Assembly: GCA_902475855.1 (NCBI GenBank)
Contig: CABSBF010000045.1
Span: 1-13,537, forward strand
Source: an uncultured Eubacteriales bacterium
Lineage (GTDB): Bacteria; Bacillota; Clostridia; Oscillospirales; Oscillospiraceae
Reading direction: 5' to 3'
Length of the DNA: 13,537 nucleotides
The position numbers were made by a program, and so were the translations under genes. This document shows, in pieces, positions 1 through 6,251 of the stretch. The stretch's first letter is position 1. Each line of letters starts with the position of its first letter. The notes under the pieces are model-generated. The model saw only the letters and a program-made list of their open reading frames with translations, was not told the DNA's origin and ran no database searches.

Positions 1-857
1 TCATCAACGACCAGACTCTGACCTATATCAATCAGGGCTACACCAGCGACGAGATCTCCAACATGATCGAGCTGCCGGAGGCGCTCAATAAAATCTGGTA
101 CACCCGCCAGTACTACGGGACGGTCGCCCACAACGCCAAGGCGGTCTACCAGAAGTTCATGGGCTGGTATGACAGCAACCCTGTCAACCTGAACCCCCTC
201 ACGCCAAGCGACAGCGCAAAAAAATGGGTGGAGTACCTGGGGGATGTTGACAAGGTCCTGCAAATGGCAAAGGCGGATTTTGACAAGGGTGAATATCAGT
301 GGGTCGCCGAGGTCACAAACACCATCGTCTTTGCCGACCCGACGAACACCGATGCACGGCTTCTGTGCGCCGATGCACTGGAGCAGCTGGGGTATCAGGC
401 GGAGTCCGGTCCGTGGCGCAACGAATATCTGACCGCCGCGCAGGAGCTGCGCCATGAAAATGCCAATTTCACCGCTTCCGCCAAATCTACCAGCGACATG
501 GTCAAGGCTCTCTCCGCGCCCATGCTGTTTGACTATATGGCCATTGTCATGGACAAGCAGGCGCTGGCTGACCGCGACTTCACCATGAACGTGATCCTGC
601 CTGACGTGGGCGAACAGCACATGCTCCGCGTGAAGAATGGTGTGCTGCTGGTCTATGCGGATACATTGTCTGATGATGCGGACGTGTCTATTACCTGCCC
701 GAAGAATGCGCTGTTTGCGATCCTGACCAACAATCAGGAAACGGTTGCAAAGGCCGTCAAGGTCGAGGGCAACGCAGAGCTGCTGACGCTGATGATGGAG
801 AACATGAACCAGTTCCCGATCACCGGGGCCAACCCCTTCAACATCATCGAGCCGTAA
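1..857 (+). CDS. Alkyl/aryl sulfatase, C-terminal part (5' end outside window)
   Basis: The frame is open from base 3 and enters the window inside a gene; about 284 residues are visible. The first visible residues (DQTLTYINQGYTSDEI) and the following stretch with IELPEAL, KIWYTRQYYGTVAHNAKAVYQ and DPTNTDARLLCADALEQLGYQAESGPWRN match the dimerisation domain of the SdsA1/YjcS/BDS1 alkyl sulfatases. The last 120 residues or so, from the SAKSTSDMVKAL stretch to the stop, fit the SCP2-like C-terminal domain of that family, thought to bind the alkyl chain. The zinc-binding metallo-beta-lactamase domain that cleaves the sulfate ester would lie upstream, outside the window, so catalytic residues cannot be checked. 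The ATG at 63 is an internal Met, not the start. The gene sits in what looks like an integrated island, upstream of an SLH protein gene. Substrate is unknown; detergent-like or host-derived alkyl sulfates are possible from the family only. Confidence 0.88.
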   Translation, partial: INDQTLTYINQGYTSDEISNMIELPEALNKIWYTRQYYGTVAHNAKAVYQKFMGWYDSNPVNLNPLTPSDSAKKWVEYLGDVDKVLQMAKADFDKGEYQWVAEVTNTIVFADPTNTDARLLCADALEQLGYQAESGPWRNEYLTAAQELRHENANFTASAKSTSDMVKALSAPMLFDYMAIVMDKQALADRDFTMNVILPDVGEQHMLRVKNGVLLVYADTLSDDADVSITCPKNALFAILTNNQETVAKAVKVEGNAELLTLMMENMNQFPITGANPFNIIEP

Positions 858-864
858 CGGCTTC

Positions 865-894
865 GCGTGGCAGTCCGTGGAAAGACCGCCACGC
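865..894 (+). terminator. Possible stem-loop after the sulfatase gene
   Basis: GCGTGGC (865-871) pairs with GCCACGC (888-894), and GTC (873-875) with GAC (884-886), giving an interrupted stem eight bases after the sulfatase stop. No T-run follows, so it is not a standard intrinsic terminator. A second small hairpin, CTTGCT/AGCAAG at 947-963, is followed by AAAATTTT. The 134-base gap before the SLH gene holds no convincing promoter. Confidence 0.3.
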
Positions 895-991
895 CCGAGA
901 GAAATCAGCAAGATGCTTTCAACGCAAATCAAAAGCCAGAGTTTGCCTTGCTTTGCCAGCAAGAAAATTTTGACAGAAAAGGCAGGAGAAT

Positions 992-3829
992 ATGAAAAAA
1001 AGAGGATTGAGCCTGTTTCTGGCGCTGGCCCTGTGCCTGACGCTGCTGCCTACGGCGGCATTCGCGAATGGCGAGCCTGAAACATCTACACCGCACACCC
1101 ACTATCTCTGCGGCAGTGGAGAAGCGTGCAGCCATGTGGGCGGCCATAACGAGGACAGTAAGACCACCTTTGCGACGGCGATCAGGCGGGAGAATAACGG
1201 TTACGTGTGGGTCGGCAATGAAAAGGAGGACGCAGCCTATTGGTGCACACTGTCCAAAGGCGCCTACTACCTTGCCACCAACCTCATTCTGGAGGGCCCG
1301 CCGAACGCCCAGTTCGGTTGTATCCAAATCGATGGAAATGTCGCCCTCTGTCTGAATGGCCACACCATTACGATTATAGATAATCGAGATGCGTTTGATA
1401 TCAGGAGATTTGCAGAAAGCAATCCTCCTACCCTTACCCTGACCGACTGTAAGAACAGCAGCAAGATCACCCACGAAAGCAGCGGCGCAGTAGGTTGCGG
1501 CGTCAATGTGATCGGCAGCTTCACCATGTATAGCGGCAGCATCACCGGAAACCACACCTATGACGGTGGCGGCGTAAGGGTAGAAAATACCGGCAGCTTC
1601 ACCATGTACGGCGGCAGCATCACCGGCAATAGCGCCGTCAGCTCCGGCGGGGGCGTGTGCATGTACGGCACCATGACTGTCAGCGGCAGCGTGCGGATCA
1701 CAGGCAACGTCAAAGGCGGCTCGAAAGGCGATAGCGGAATTTACACCGGCGGCACGGCCAGCAATGTCTGTCTGATTGGCAGAACAACCATTACCATTGA
1801 CGGCCCTTTGACAGAAGGCTCGCAAATCGGCGTGACGCTGTATCGCAACCGCATTTTTACTTCCGGCTGGAGCACGAACATGAGTGACAAGACGTTTTCT
1901 TCCTATTTCACCGCAGACGATAGCAGTTCTACGGTGGCGTTAGAAAACGGCGAGTTGAAGCTGAGCAATCCCCACACGCATAGCTGGACGTATGCCGCCA
2001 ACGGCGCAACCATTACCGCAACGTGCAAAAACTGCGCTGAGAACAACAATACGGATTTTCATGGCGGCAGCGTGACGATCGCTGCGCCCGAAGCGGGTAC
2101 GCCGACCTACGACGGTCGCCCCAAGGCGGCAGCAGTGACAGTCAGCAATGATTGGCCGGGTGCAAGTGCAGACAACATCCGTATTACCTACAAGCAGGGA
2201 GAAACGACGCTTTCCGCCGCCCCCACCGACGCAGGTACCTACACCGCCGGCATCACGGTGGGCGAGGGCGGCGGGGCTGTGACTGCCAGCGTGGAGTATA
2301 CCATCGCACCAAAGGAACTCACTGACCCGACCATTGAAATTGCTTCCGGCAGTGTCTACGACGGCAACGCAAAGACACCCAATGTCACCGTCAAGGACGG
2401 CGAGAATACCATTGACCCGAGCGAGTACACAGTGTCCTACGATAACAACGTCAACGCGGGCGAAAACACCGCCACCGTGACCATCACGGACAATGCTAAT
2501 GGCAACTACACCGTCTCCGGCAGCGCGAAGTTCAGCATCGCGAAGACGGACTCCGCCTGCACCGCGCCAACGACAATCACCGGGCTGACCTACACCGGCG
2601 AGGCGCAGACACTCATCTCTGCGGGTTTCGCCACCGGCGGCACGATGCAGTATAGCACGGACGGCACAAATTACGGCACTGCCATCCCCACCGGCGAGAA
2701 CGCCGGTGAGTACACCGTCTGGTACAAGGTCGCGGGCGACGGCAACCACAGCGACACCACGCCCGCCAGCGTCAGCGTTACCATCGCTAAGGCAAAAGTT
2801 GAGATCCCCGCAGAAGACCCGACACAGTTCACCTACAGCGGCGAAGAGCAGACTTACACCCTCGCGGCGAGCGGCCTTTACACCGTTGCGGGCAACGTCC
2901 GGAAGAACGCGGGCACGCACACCGTGACCGTGACGCTGAAGGACGCCGAAAACTATGTCTGGAGCGACAACACAGCTACGGCGAAGACCTTTGATTTTGC
3001 GATCGCCAAGGCGCCGGTCACCGTCACCGCCAAGGACAAGAGCGCCTATGTGGGCAGCACCTCGCCTGATCTGAGCAAGTCCGGGCTGGACAAGGATTAC
3101 ACGGTTTTCGGTCTGATCGGTGAGGACAAGCTGACCACCGCGCCCACACTGACTTACGAACCGACCGCGCCCGATCTGACCAGGACCGGCGAGGCGGCTA
3201 AGATCACGGCCAGCGGCGCAAGCGCGGGTGAAAATTACGAAATCACTTATGTGGACGGCAAGCTGACTGTTACCTCCCGTCCGTCCTCCGGCGGTGGCAG
3301 CAGCTCCGGCAGACCCTCCACCAGCACCGGCAAGACCGACAGGCACGGCCAGACCACGGCGGAGACCACCCTCAGCAGCAAGGCTGTTGAGGACGCCAAG
3401 AAGAACGGCGAAATCGTCAAGAACTCCCTGCCCACCGAGGACGGCATCCGGCTCACCATGGACGGCAGCGCGACTGTGAAGATCATGGACAACTCCAAGG
3501 ACTTCGTCGACACCCGCGCCCACTGGGTCAAGGACGCCATCGACTTCGTCAGCGCCCGTGGGCTGGTCAACGGCATAATCGACACGATCTACGCGCCCAA
3601 CAACTCCACCACCCGGGCGCAGCTTTGGACGATCCTCGCGCGGCAGAATGACGCGGATCTGACCGGCGGCAGCATCTGGTACGAAAAGGCACAGAATTGG
3701 GCCAAGGACAAGGGAGTTTCCGACGGCACAAGCCCCAACGCCGCCATCAATCAACCGCGCCCAGATGGTCACCATGCTGTGGCGCGCCATGGGCCAGCCT
3801 ACCGCTGCCTCCGGCGCCAGCTTTGCTGA
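992..3829 (+). CDS. Secreted S-layer-homology (SLH) domain protein, C-terminus frameshifted
   Basis: Predicted cell-surface protein of 945 residues as read. Residues 1-25 are a signal peptide (Lys/Arg start, Leu/Ala-rich core, AFA cleavage motif). Residues about 165-275 hold short Gly/Ser/Thr repeats (GSFTMY.GGSITGN) like a parallel beta-helix. From about 360 to 762 there are four or five Ig-like/MBG-like repeats, each about 80 residues, several ending in YTIA or SVTIAK; the last (674-762) resembles an MBG_2 domain. A Gly/Ser/Thr linker (763-787) leads to SLH modules from about 836 (FVDTRAHWVKDAIDFVSARG, then TRAQLWTILAR). SLH modules typically bind pyruvylated wall polymer in Firmicutes, so wall anchoring is expected. 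After Asn920 the frame is lost through a 4-bp duplication and the last 25 residues are unrelated junk; see the fragment at 3753. The start is fixed by the signal peptide, with AGGAG at 984-988, only three bases from the ATG. Ligand and role are unknown; adhesion or matrix binding is only a guess. Confidence 0.85.
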   Translation: MKKRGLSLFLALALCLTLLPTAAFANGEPETSTPHTHYLCGSGEACSHVGGHNEDSKTTFATAIRRENNGYVWVGNEKEDAAYWCTLSKGAYYLATNLILEGPPNAQFGCIQIDGNVALCLNGHTITIIDNRDAFDIRRFAESNPPTLTLTDCKNSSKITHESSGAVGCGVNVIGSFTMYSGSITGNHTYDGGGVRVENTGSFTMYGGSITGNSAVSSGGGVCMYGTMTVSGSVRITGNVKGGSKGDSGIYTGGTASNVCLIGRTTITIDGPLTEGSQIGVTLYRNRIFTSGWSTNMSDKTFSSYFTADDSSSTVALENGELKLSNPHTHSWTYAANGATITATCKNCAENNNTDFHGGSVTIAAPEAGTPTYDGRPKAAAVTVSNDWPGASADNIRITYKQGETTLSAAPTDAGTYTAGITVGEGGGAVTASVEYTIAPKELTDPTIEIASGSVYDGNAKTPNVTVKDGENTIDPSEYTVSYDNNVNAGENTATVTITDNANGNYTVSGSAKFSIAKTDSACTAPTTITGLTYTGEAQTLISAGFATGGTMQYSTDGTNYGTAIPTGENAGEYTVWYKVAGDGNHSDTTPASVSVTIAKAKVEIPAEDPTQFTYSGEEQTYTLAASGLYTVAGNVRKNAGTHTVTVTLKDAENYVWSDNTATAKTFDFAIAKAPVTVTAKDKSAYVGSTSPDLSKSGLDKDYTVFGLIGEDKLTTAPTLTYEPTAPDLTRTGEAAKITASGASAGENYEITYVDGKLTVTSRPSSGGGSSSGRPSTSTGKTDRHGQTTAETTLSSKAVEDAKKNGEIVKNSLPTEDGIRLTMDGSATVKIMDNSKDFVDTRAHWVKDAIDFVSARGLVNGIIDTIYAPNNSTTRAQLWTILARQNDADLTGGSIWYEKAQNWAKDKGVSDGTSPNAAINQPRPDGHHAVARHGPAYRCLRRQLC
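1513..1626 (+). repeat. 36-bp near-identical direct repeat inside the SLH protein gene
   Basis: The 36 bases at 1513-1548 recur at 1591-1626 with two differences, giving a 78-bp (26-codon) period. It encodes the GSFTMY-GGSITG unit of the predicted beta-helix. Because the period is a multiple of three, slippage or recombination between copies would add or remove one in-frame helix turn or so. Confidence 0.75.
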
Positions 3830-3965
3830 CGTTCCCGCCGACAGCTACTATGCGCAGGCTGTGGCTTGAGCCATCGAGAACGGCATCACCGCCGGCGTTG
3901 GCAACGGCAAGTTCGATCCCGATGCCGCCTGCACCCGCGGCCAGATCGCAGCCTTCCTGTATAAT
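3753..3965 (+). pseudogene. Out-of-frame C-terminal SLH modules of the preceding gene, with an in-frame TGA
   Basis: Read in frame 3 from 3753 the sequence resumes the expected SLH sequence: NRAQMVTMLWRAMGQP, then SFADVPADSYYAQAVA, a TGA stop at 3867-3869, then AIENGITAGVGNGKFDP and CTRGQIAAFLYN. It therefore completes SLH module 2 and most of module 3 of the protein starting at 992, in the +1 frame. The shift is explained by a TCAA TCAA tandem duplication at 3747-3754: removing one copy restores the reading Ala-Ala-Ile-Asn-Arg-Ala-Gln-Met. The TGA falls where SLH modules carry a conserved Trp (AVAWAIENG), so it looks like a TGG to TGA change. Two independent lesions suggest real decay rather than one sequencing error. 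Without these modules wall anchoring is probably weakened or lost. Confidence 0.85.
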
Positions 3966-3994
3966 CAAACACGGCTCGACAAGGAGTTCTGTAG

Positions 3995-4192
3995 AACTAC
4001 AAGGATGCAGAGGAAGAACGTTTTTATGAGATATTCTTTCAACTGTGCCGCAAGTACAGTGTGCGATGGGCGAGTGCCACGCCGAAAGAGAAAGCCTTTA
4101 TTGAGGAAGTGACACGCGTCACCTATGAGCGAGACAGAGCGCAGAGGCTCGGTTTGCCGCTGTCAGAGGTACGCCCTTCGTTTGCGTTCTGA
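3995..4192 (+). pseudogene. Startless ORF remnant at the island end
   Basis: Frame 2 is open for 65 codons after a TAG at 3992-3994 and ends at TGA 4190-4192. The translation is protein-like and rich in charged residues (begins NYKDAEEERFYEIFF, contains KEKAFIEEVTRVTYERDRA, ends LSEVRPSFAF) and is predicted to be alpha-helical. It has no ATG, no suitable start and no ribosome binding site. The bases just before, in frame 3, read LDKEFC, and a one-base change there would join the two as LDKEFC-(K)-NYKDAEEE, so a frameshift may have cut an older N-terminus. I do not recognise the family. The position between a broken SLH gene and a tRNA scar suggests the leftover of a mobile-element gene. Confidence 0.45.
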
Positions 4193-4200
4193 AAGTGGTT

Positions 4201-4222
4201 TGACCCACACCGTGACCCACAC
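4201..4222. repeat. Tandem 10-bp direct repeat next to the tRNA scar
   Basis: TGACCCACAC occurs at 4201-4210 and again at 4213-4222, a 12-bp period. It lies about 115 bases inside the element-side of the tRNA scar, a place where arm-type sites of tyrosine integrases or the 3' end of an integrase gene could be found. Its role is not established. Confidence 0.6.
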
Positions 4223-4335
4223 GGGGAAATGAGCGGACGAAAGCAATGGAACAAACAGGCTGCGACCTCATCCTTTTTGGACAAAAAACCGCCGCAAAGC
4301 CTTACGCAGCAAGGGCTGGAAGGCTCTGCGATGCC

Positions 4336-4379
4336 TGGTAAGGATGAGGTCTCCAGTTCGAATCTGGATAGCAGCTCCA
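4336..4379 (+). other. 3' fragment of tRNA-Thr (GGT): attachment-site scar of an integrated element
   Basis: From 4336 the sequence reads exactly as a tRNA 3' half: loop TGGTAA with anticodon GGT (4337-4339), 3' anticodon stem GGATG (4342-4346), five-base variable loop, T-stem TCCAG/CTGGA around TTCGAAT (4351-4367), acceptor strand TAGCAGC (4368-4374), discriminator T and encoded CCA (4377-4379). The acceptor end ...GC72 fits threonine tRNA (G1-C72, C2-G71). The 5' partners are missing: no D arm, and no CATCC directly before the loop. A break at the anticodon loop with the 3' part kept is typical of tyrosine-integrase elements inserting into tRNA genes, so the DNA to the left should be the element and the intact tRNA should be at its other end. 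The fragment cannot be a working tRNA. Confidence 0.8.
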
Positions 4380-4386
4380 ATGTTTA

Positions 4387-4418
4387 CCGCTTGAAACCAC
4401 ACGGTTTTGAGCGGTTTT
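4387..4418 (+). terminator. Intrinsic terminator of the tRNA-Thr fragment
   Basis: A 12-base stem (4387-4398 with 4403-4414, two G-U pairs) around the loop ACAC is followed by TTTTCT. It lies eight bases after the tRNA CCA end, as expected for the original tRNA transcription unit. Confidence 0.75.
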
Positions 4419-4590
4419 CTGTATTTCGTGGATTGAAAACTTTAATACTGCAGATTCCTCTCACACTGAGATGAACGCTGCGATATTTATCCTTCGTATC
4501 AATATAGCAGAGGCTTTCGCGCTCTTTTCACGGGATGCTTTCCATTTGTATGTGCCGGGCGATTTCATCTTCCGGTCAGCCTTTTCCTTT

Positions 4591-4619
4591 TTGACAAGCC
4601 GTGCTATTTATGCTATACT
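4591..4619 (+). promoter_or_regulatory. Sigma-A promoter of uppP
   Basis: TTGACA (4591-4596), 17-bp spacer, TATACT (4614-4619), with TGC just before the -10 box (extended -10). It gives a short leader before the uppP ribosome binding site at 4638-4645. Confidence 0.88.
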
Positions 4620-4653
4620 GGTGCATAAACTAACCGCAGAAGGGAGTTATGCT

Positions 4654-5565
4654 ATGGCTTTTCTGGACTGGCTGAAAATCATCTTTCTTGGTATTGTAGA
4701 GGGCATCACGGAGTGGCTGCCGATCAGCAGCACCGGCCACCTGGTTCTGGTGGATGCCCTATGGAAAACGGAAAATCACCCCGTTTTGACTGAAACCTTC
4801 ATGACGAATCTATTCGATGTCGTCATCCAGCTTGGTGCGATCGTTGCCGTGCTTGTCCTGTTCTGGCACAAGCTCTGGCCCTTCCACACAAAGGCCACAC
4901 GCAAGCAGCGCTCCTGGTTCCGCGAGGCCAGCGACAACCGCTTCGTCTGCAGCGTGCAGCGCTTCTGCGACAACTACTGCTATATGGACAAAATCGTCAT
5001 GTGGCTGAAGATTGCCGTTTCCTGCATTCCGGCAGCCGTTGCAGGGGTTCTGCTGGATGACTGGATGACAGCACATCTCTATAATCCCTATGTTGTCGCC
5101 GCCATGCTCATTCTCTACGGTGTTGCCTTCATTCTCGTAGAAAAGCACAATGAGGGACGCACTCCCCGTATTCGGAAAATGAGCGACTTTCGCTGGTCGG
5201 ATGCCCTTCTGATTGGCCTGTTTCAGGTGCTTTCCCTCATCCCCGGTACCTCACGCTCAGGCGCAACCATTCTCGGCGGTATTCTGATTGGCGCGTCGCG
5301 CGGTCTTGCAGCGGAATATACATTCTTCCTCGCTGTTCCCGTCATGTTCGGCGCATCCCTTTTGAAAATCATCAAATTCGGCACATTTACGGGAATTCAG
5401 GGCATTGTTCTCCTGCTCGGAATGCTTGTGGCTTTCGCTGTTTCGCTCATTGCCATCAAGTTCCTGATGAATTACATCAAAAAGCACAGCTTTGCCGCCT
5501 TCGGTTATTACCGGATCGTTCTCGGCGTTCTCGTCCTGGCCTATTTCCTGCTTGTGGCCAGATAA
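4654..5565 (+). CDS. uppP: Undecaprenyl-diphosphatase (BacA/UppP family)
   Basis: Integral membrane enzyme that removes one phosphate from undecaprenyl diphosphate, recycling the lipid carrier for peptidoglycan and other wall polymers; overproduction of the family gives bacitracin resistance. The 303 residues carry both family signatures: GIVEGITEWLPISSTGHL (13-30, with the catalytic Glu and His) and PGTSRSGATI (197-206, catalytic Arg). Several hydrophobic segments follow (about 55-71, 117-134, 145-162, 183-196, 223-240, 247-270, 284-300). Start chosen at 4654: GAAGGGAG lies just upstream, the protein begins MAFLDWLKII like its relatives, and a promoter sits at 4591-4619, so an in-frame ATG at 4471 is too early. 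A charged stretch at 80-112 (KATRKQRSWFREASDNRF...) is a longer loop than in E. coli BacA. Single-gene unit with its own promoter and terminator. Confidence 0.96.
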   Translation: MAFLDWLKIIFLGIVEGITEWLPISSTGHLVLVDALWKTENHPVLTETFMTNLFDVVIQLGAIVAVLVLFWHKLWPFHTKATRKQRSWFREASDNRFVCSVQRFCDNYCYMDKIVMWLKIAVSCIPAAVAGVLLDDWMTAHLYNPYVVAAMLILYGVAFILVEKHNEGRTPRIRKMSDFRWSDALLIGLFQVLSLIPGTSRSGATILGGILIGASRGLAAEYTFFLAVPVMFGASLLKIIKFGTFTGIQGIVLLLGMLVAFAVSLIAIKFLMNYIKKHSFAAFGYYRIVLGVLVLAYFLLVAR

Positions 5566-5588
5566 TCGCCACACGGCGTTGGATTAAA

Positions 5589-5640
5589 GAAAAGACTCGT
5601 ATCGGCGCATCCGGCCGGTACGAGTCTTTCTTTCTTTTTT
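5589..5640. terminator. Bidirectional intrinsic terminator between uppP and the 88-aa gene
   Basis: AAAGACTCGTA (5591-5601) pairs perfectly with TACGAGTCTTT (5619-5629); inner CGGC/GCCG pairs extend the stem to about 16 bp. On the plus strand it is followed by CTTTCTTTTTT; on the minus strand by TTTTCTTTAAT. It can end both convergent genes. Confidence 0.92.
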
Positions 5641-5658
5641 GCGCATGTGCCGAACATG

Positions 5659-5925
5659 TTACACTTCTGCATCCGCCCGCTGCATCGCCGAAGTCTGTGC
5701 ACGGCGGATGGCGTCCTCCACACAGCCGAAGGCCGCCTTCAGGACATACGCCTCGGCATCAAAATATGGCTTGCCGGAGGCAAGTGAAAAACCTTTCCCT
5801 GCCAGACCGTTCAAAAGGCCGTCAAGCTGCGCCGCAGTCGGATACACTTCGCAGTTTTCCTCCAGTGCCGCGCGGAGATATTCGCGGTATCTGCACTCAC
5901 GCAGAAGTTCCCTTTCCTTTTTCAT
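5659..5925 (-). CDS. Small conserved-looking hypothetical protein, 88 aa
   Basis: Unrecognised soluble protein of 88 residues with no signal peptide or membrane segment. It starts MKKERELLRECRYREYLRAALEE, strongly helical and charged, then a middle stretch with Tyr/Pro/Gly (VYPTAAQLDGLLNGLAGKGFSLASGKPYFDAEAYVL), then a second helix rich in Ala and Arg at the end. Start set at 5925 rather than 5931: GGAGG at 5934-5938 is eight bases from the 5925 ATG but only two from the 5931 ATG. A promoter at 5949-5977 and the terminator at 5589-5640 show it is a self-contained gene on the minus strand, which makes it more credible than its length alone would. Function unknown. Confidence 0.8.
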   Translation of the reverse strand: MKKERELLRECRYREYLRAALEENCEVYPTAAQLDGLLNGLAGKGFSLASGKPYFDAEAYVLKAAFGCVEDAIRRAQTSAMQRADAEV

Positions 5926-5948
5926 GTACATTCCTCCGTTTTTTCTTT

Positions 5949-5977
5949 ATCGTACCGCACAGTCAGAGACTTGTCAA
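5949..5977 (-). promoter_or_regulatory. Sigma-A promoter of the 88-aa gene
   Basis: Reading the minus strand: TTGACA (5977-5972), 17-bp spacer, TACGAT (5954-5949). It sits between the terminator of the Cys-rich gene and the GGAGG of the 88-aa gene. Confidence 0.78.
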
Positions 5978-5986
5978 CGACGATCC

Positions 5987-6014
5987 AAAAAACGGAGGGG
6001 CTTTCACCCCTCCG
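5987..6014 (-). terminator. Intrinsic terminator after the Cys-rich micro-protein
   Basis: On the minus strand CGGAGGGG (6014-6007) pairs with CCCCTCCG (6000-5993) around a six-base loop, then TTTTTT (5992-5987). Ends the 6025-6177 gene, possibly also the pdaA transcript. Confidence 0.92.
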
Positions 6015-6024
6015 CCGAAGCATT

Positions 6025-6177
6025 TCAGCAGCCGCAGCCGCAGCCGTTGTTGTTCTCGCAGCCACAGCCGCAGCCGTTGCCGCCCGTAATGCCGGTGCCG
6101 CCGCAGCCACAGCAGGAGAACAGGAGGATCAGGATGATGATCCACCAGCAGCCGCCAAATCCGTTATTACAATTCAT
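6025..6177 (-). CDS. 50-aa Cys/Gly-rich micro-protein with one hydrophobic segment
   Basis: Fifty residues: MNCNNGFGGC, then a hydrophobic stretch WWIIILILLF (11-20), then a tail of Cys, Gly and Asn (SCCGCGG, NGCGCGC, NNNGCGCGC). Eleven of 50 residues are Cys. Start at 6177 is fixed by CAGGAGG with ideal spacing; an upstream in-frame ATG at 6216 has no such site. A strong terminator follows. Small Gly- or Cys-rich proteins with a short hydrophobic core are common in spore-forming Firmicutes: YjcZ-type sporulation peptides have a similar layout, and some clostridial ones carry the automatic name 'chorion class high-cysteine' protein. Metal binding, disulfide cross-linking or a spore-coat role are inferences only. 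It lies 74 bases downstream of pdaA on the same strand and might be cotranscribed with it. Confidence 0.82.
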   Translation of the reverse strand: MNCNNGFGGCWWIIILILLFSCCGCGGTGITGGNGCGCGCENNNGCGCGC

Positions 6178-6251
6178 AGCAGAACCTCCTGAAATAGTTA
6201 TGAGCACTTCGCTCATTCCATGTTATGACAGGAAGCCCGATTGGTGACGGT

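Larger units (their letters stand above)
4193..4653. other. Non-coding stretch holding the island boundary and uppP leader
   Basis: This 460-base gap has no credible protein gene. It holds a 10-bp direct repeat (4201-4222), a 10-bp inverted repeat pair (4264-4273 and 4342-4351), the 3' half of a tRNA-Thr (4336-4379), a terminator (4387-4418) and the uppP promoter (4591-4619). From 4422 to 4590 I see no clear feature. Confidence 0.7.

Noticed and set aside
970..975. TTGACA before the SLH gene
   Set aside because: A -10 box at 17 bp would fall inside the coding region and none is present.
929..1825. 298-codon open frame on the minus strand
   Set aside because: Antisense of the SLH gene N-terminal part, low-complexity Ala/His/Asp composition and no ribosome binding site.
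1940..3790. 616-codon open frame on the minus strand
   Set aside because: Antisense of the SLH protein gene. The plus strand has a signal peptide, repeats and SLH modules; the minus frame is Ala/Gly/Val/Arg-rich filler produced by GC-rich codon bias.
3867..3869. TGA read as Trp (alternative genetic code or recoding)
   Set aside because: rpsP, khpA and other genes here use TGA as stop and TGG for Trp, and the same gene also carries a frameshift.
4123..4474. Small open frames on both strands across the tRNA fragment
   Set aside because: They read through tRNA-Thr sequence, a known source of false gene calls.
4471..4653. Upstream extension of uppP
   Set aside because: It covers the uppP promoter; the ribosome binding site and homologous N-terminus are at 4654.
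6200..6216. ATGAGC-N5-GCTCAT hairpin upstream of the Cys-rich gene
   Set aside because: Six-bp stem, no T-run; too weak to call a terminator between pdaA and the micro-protein gene.
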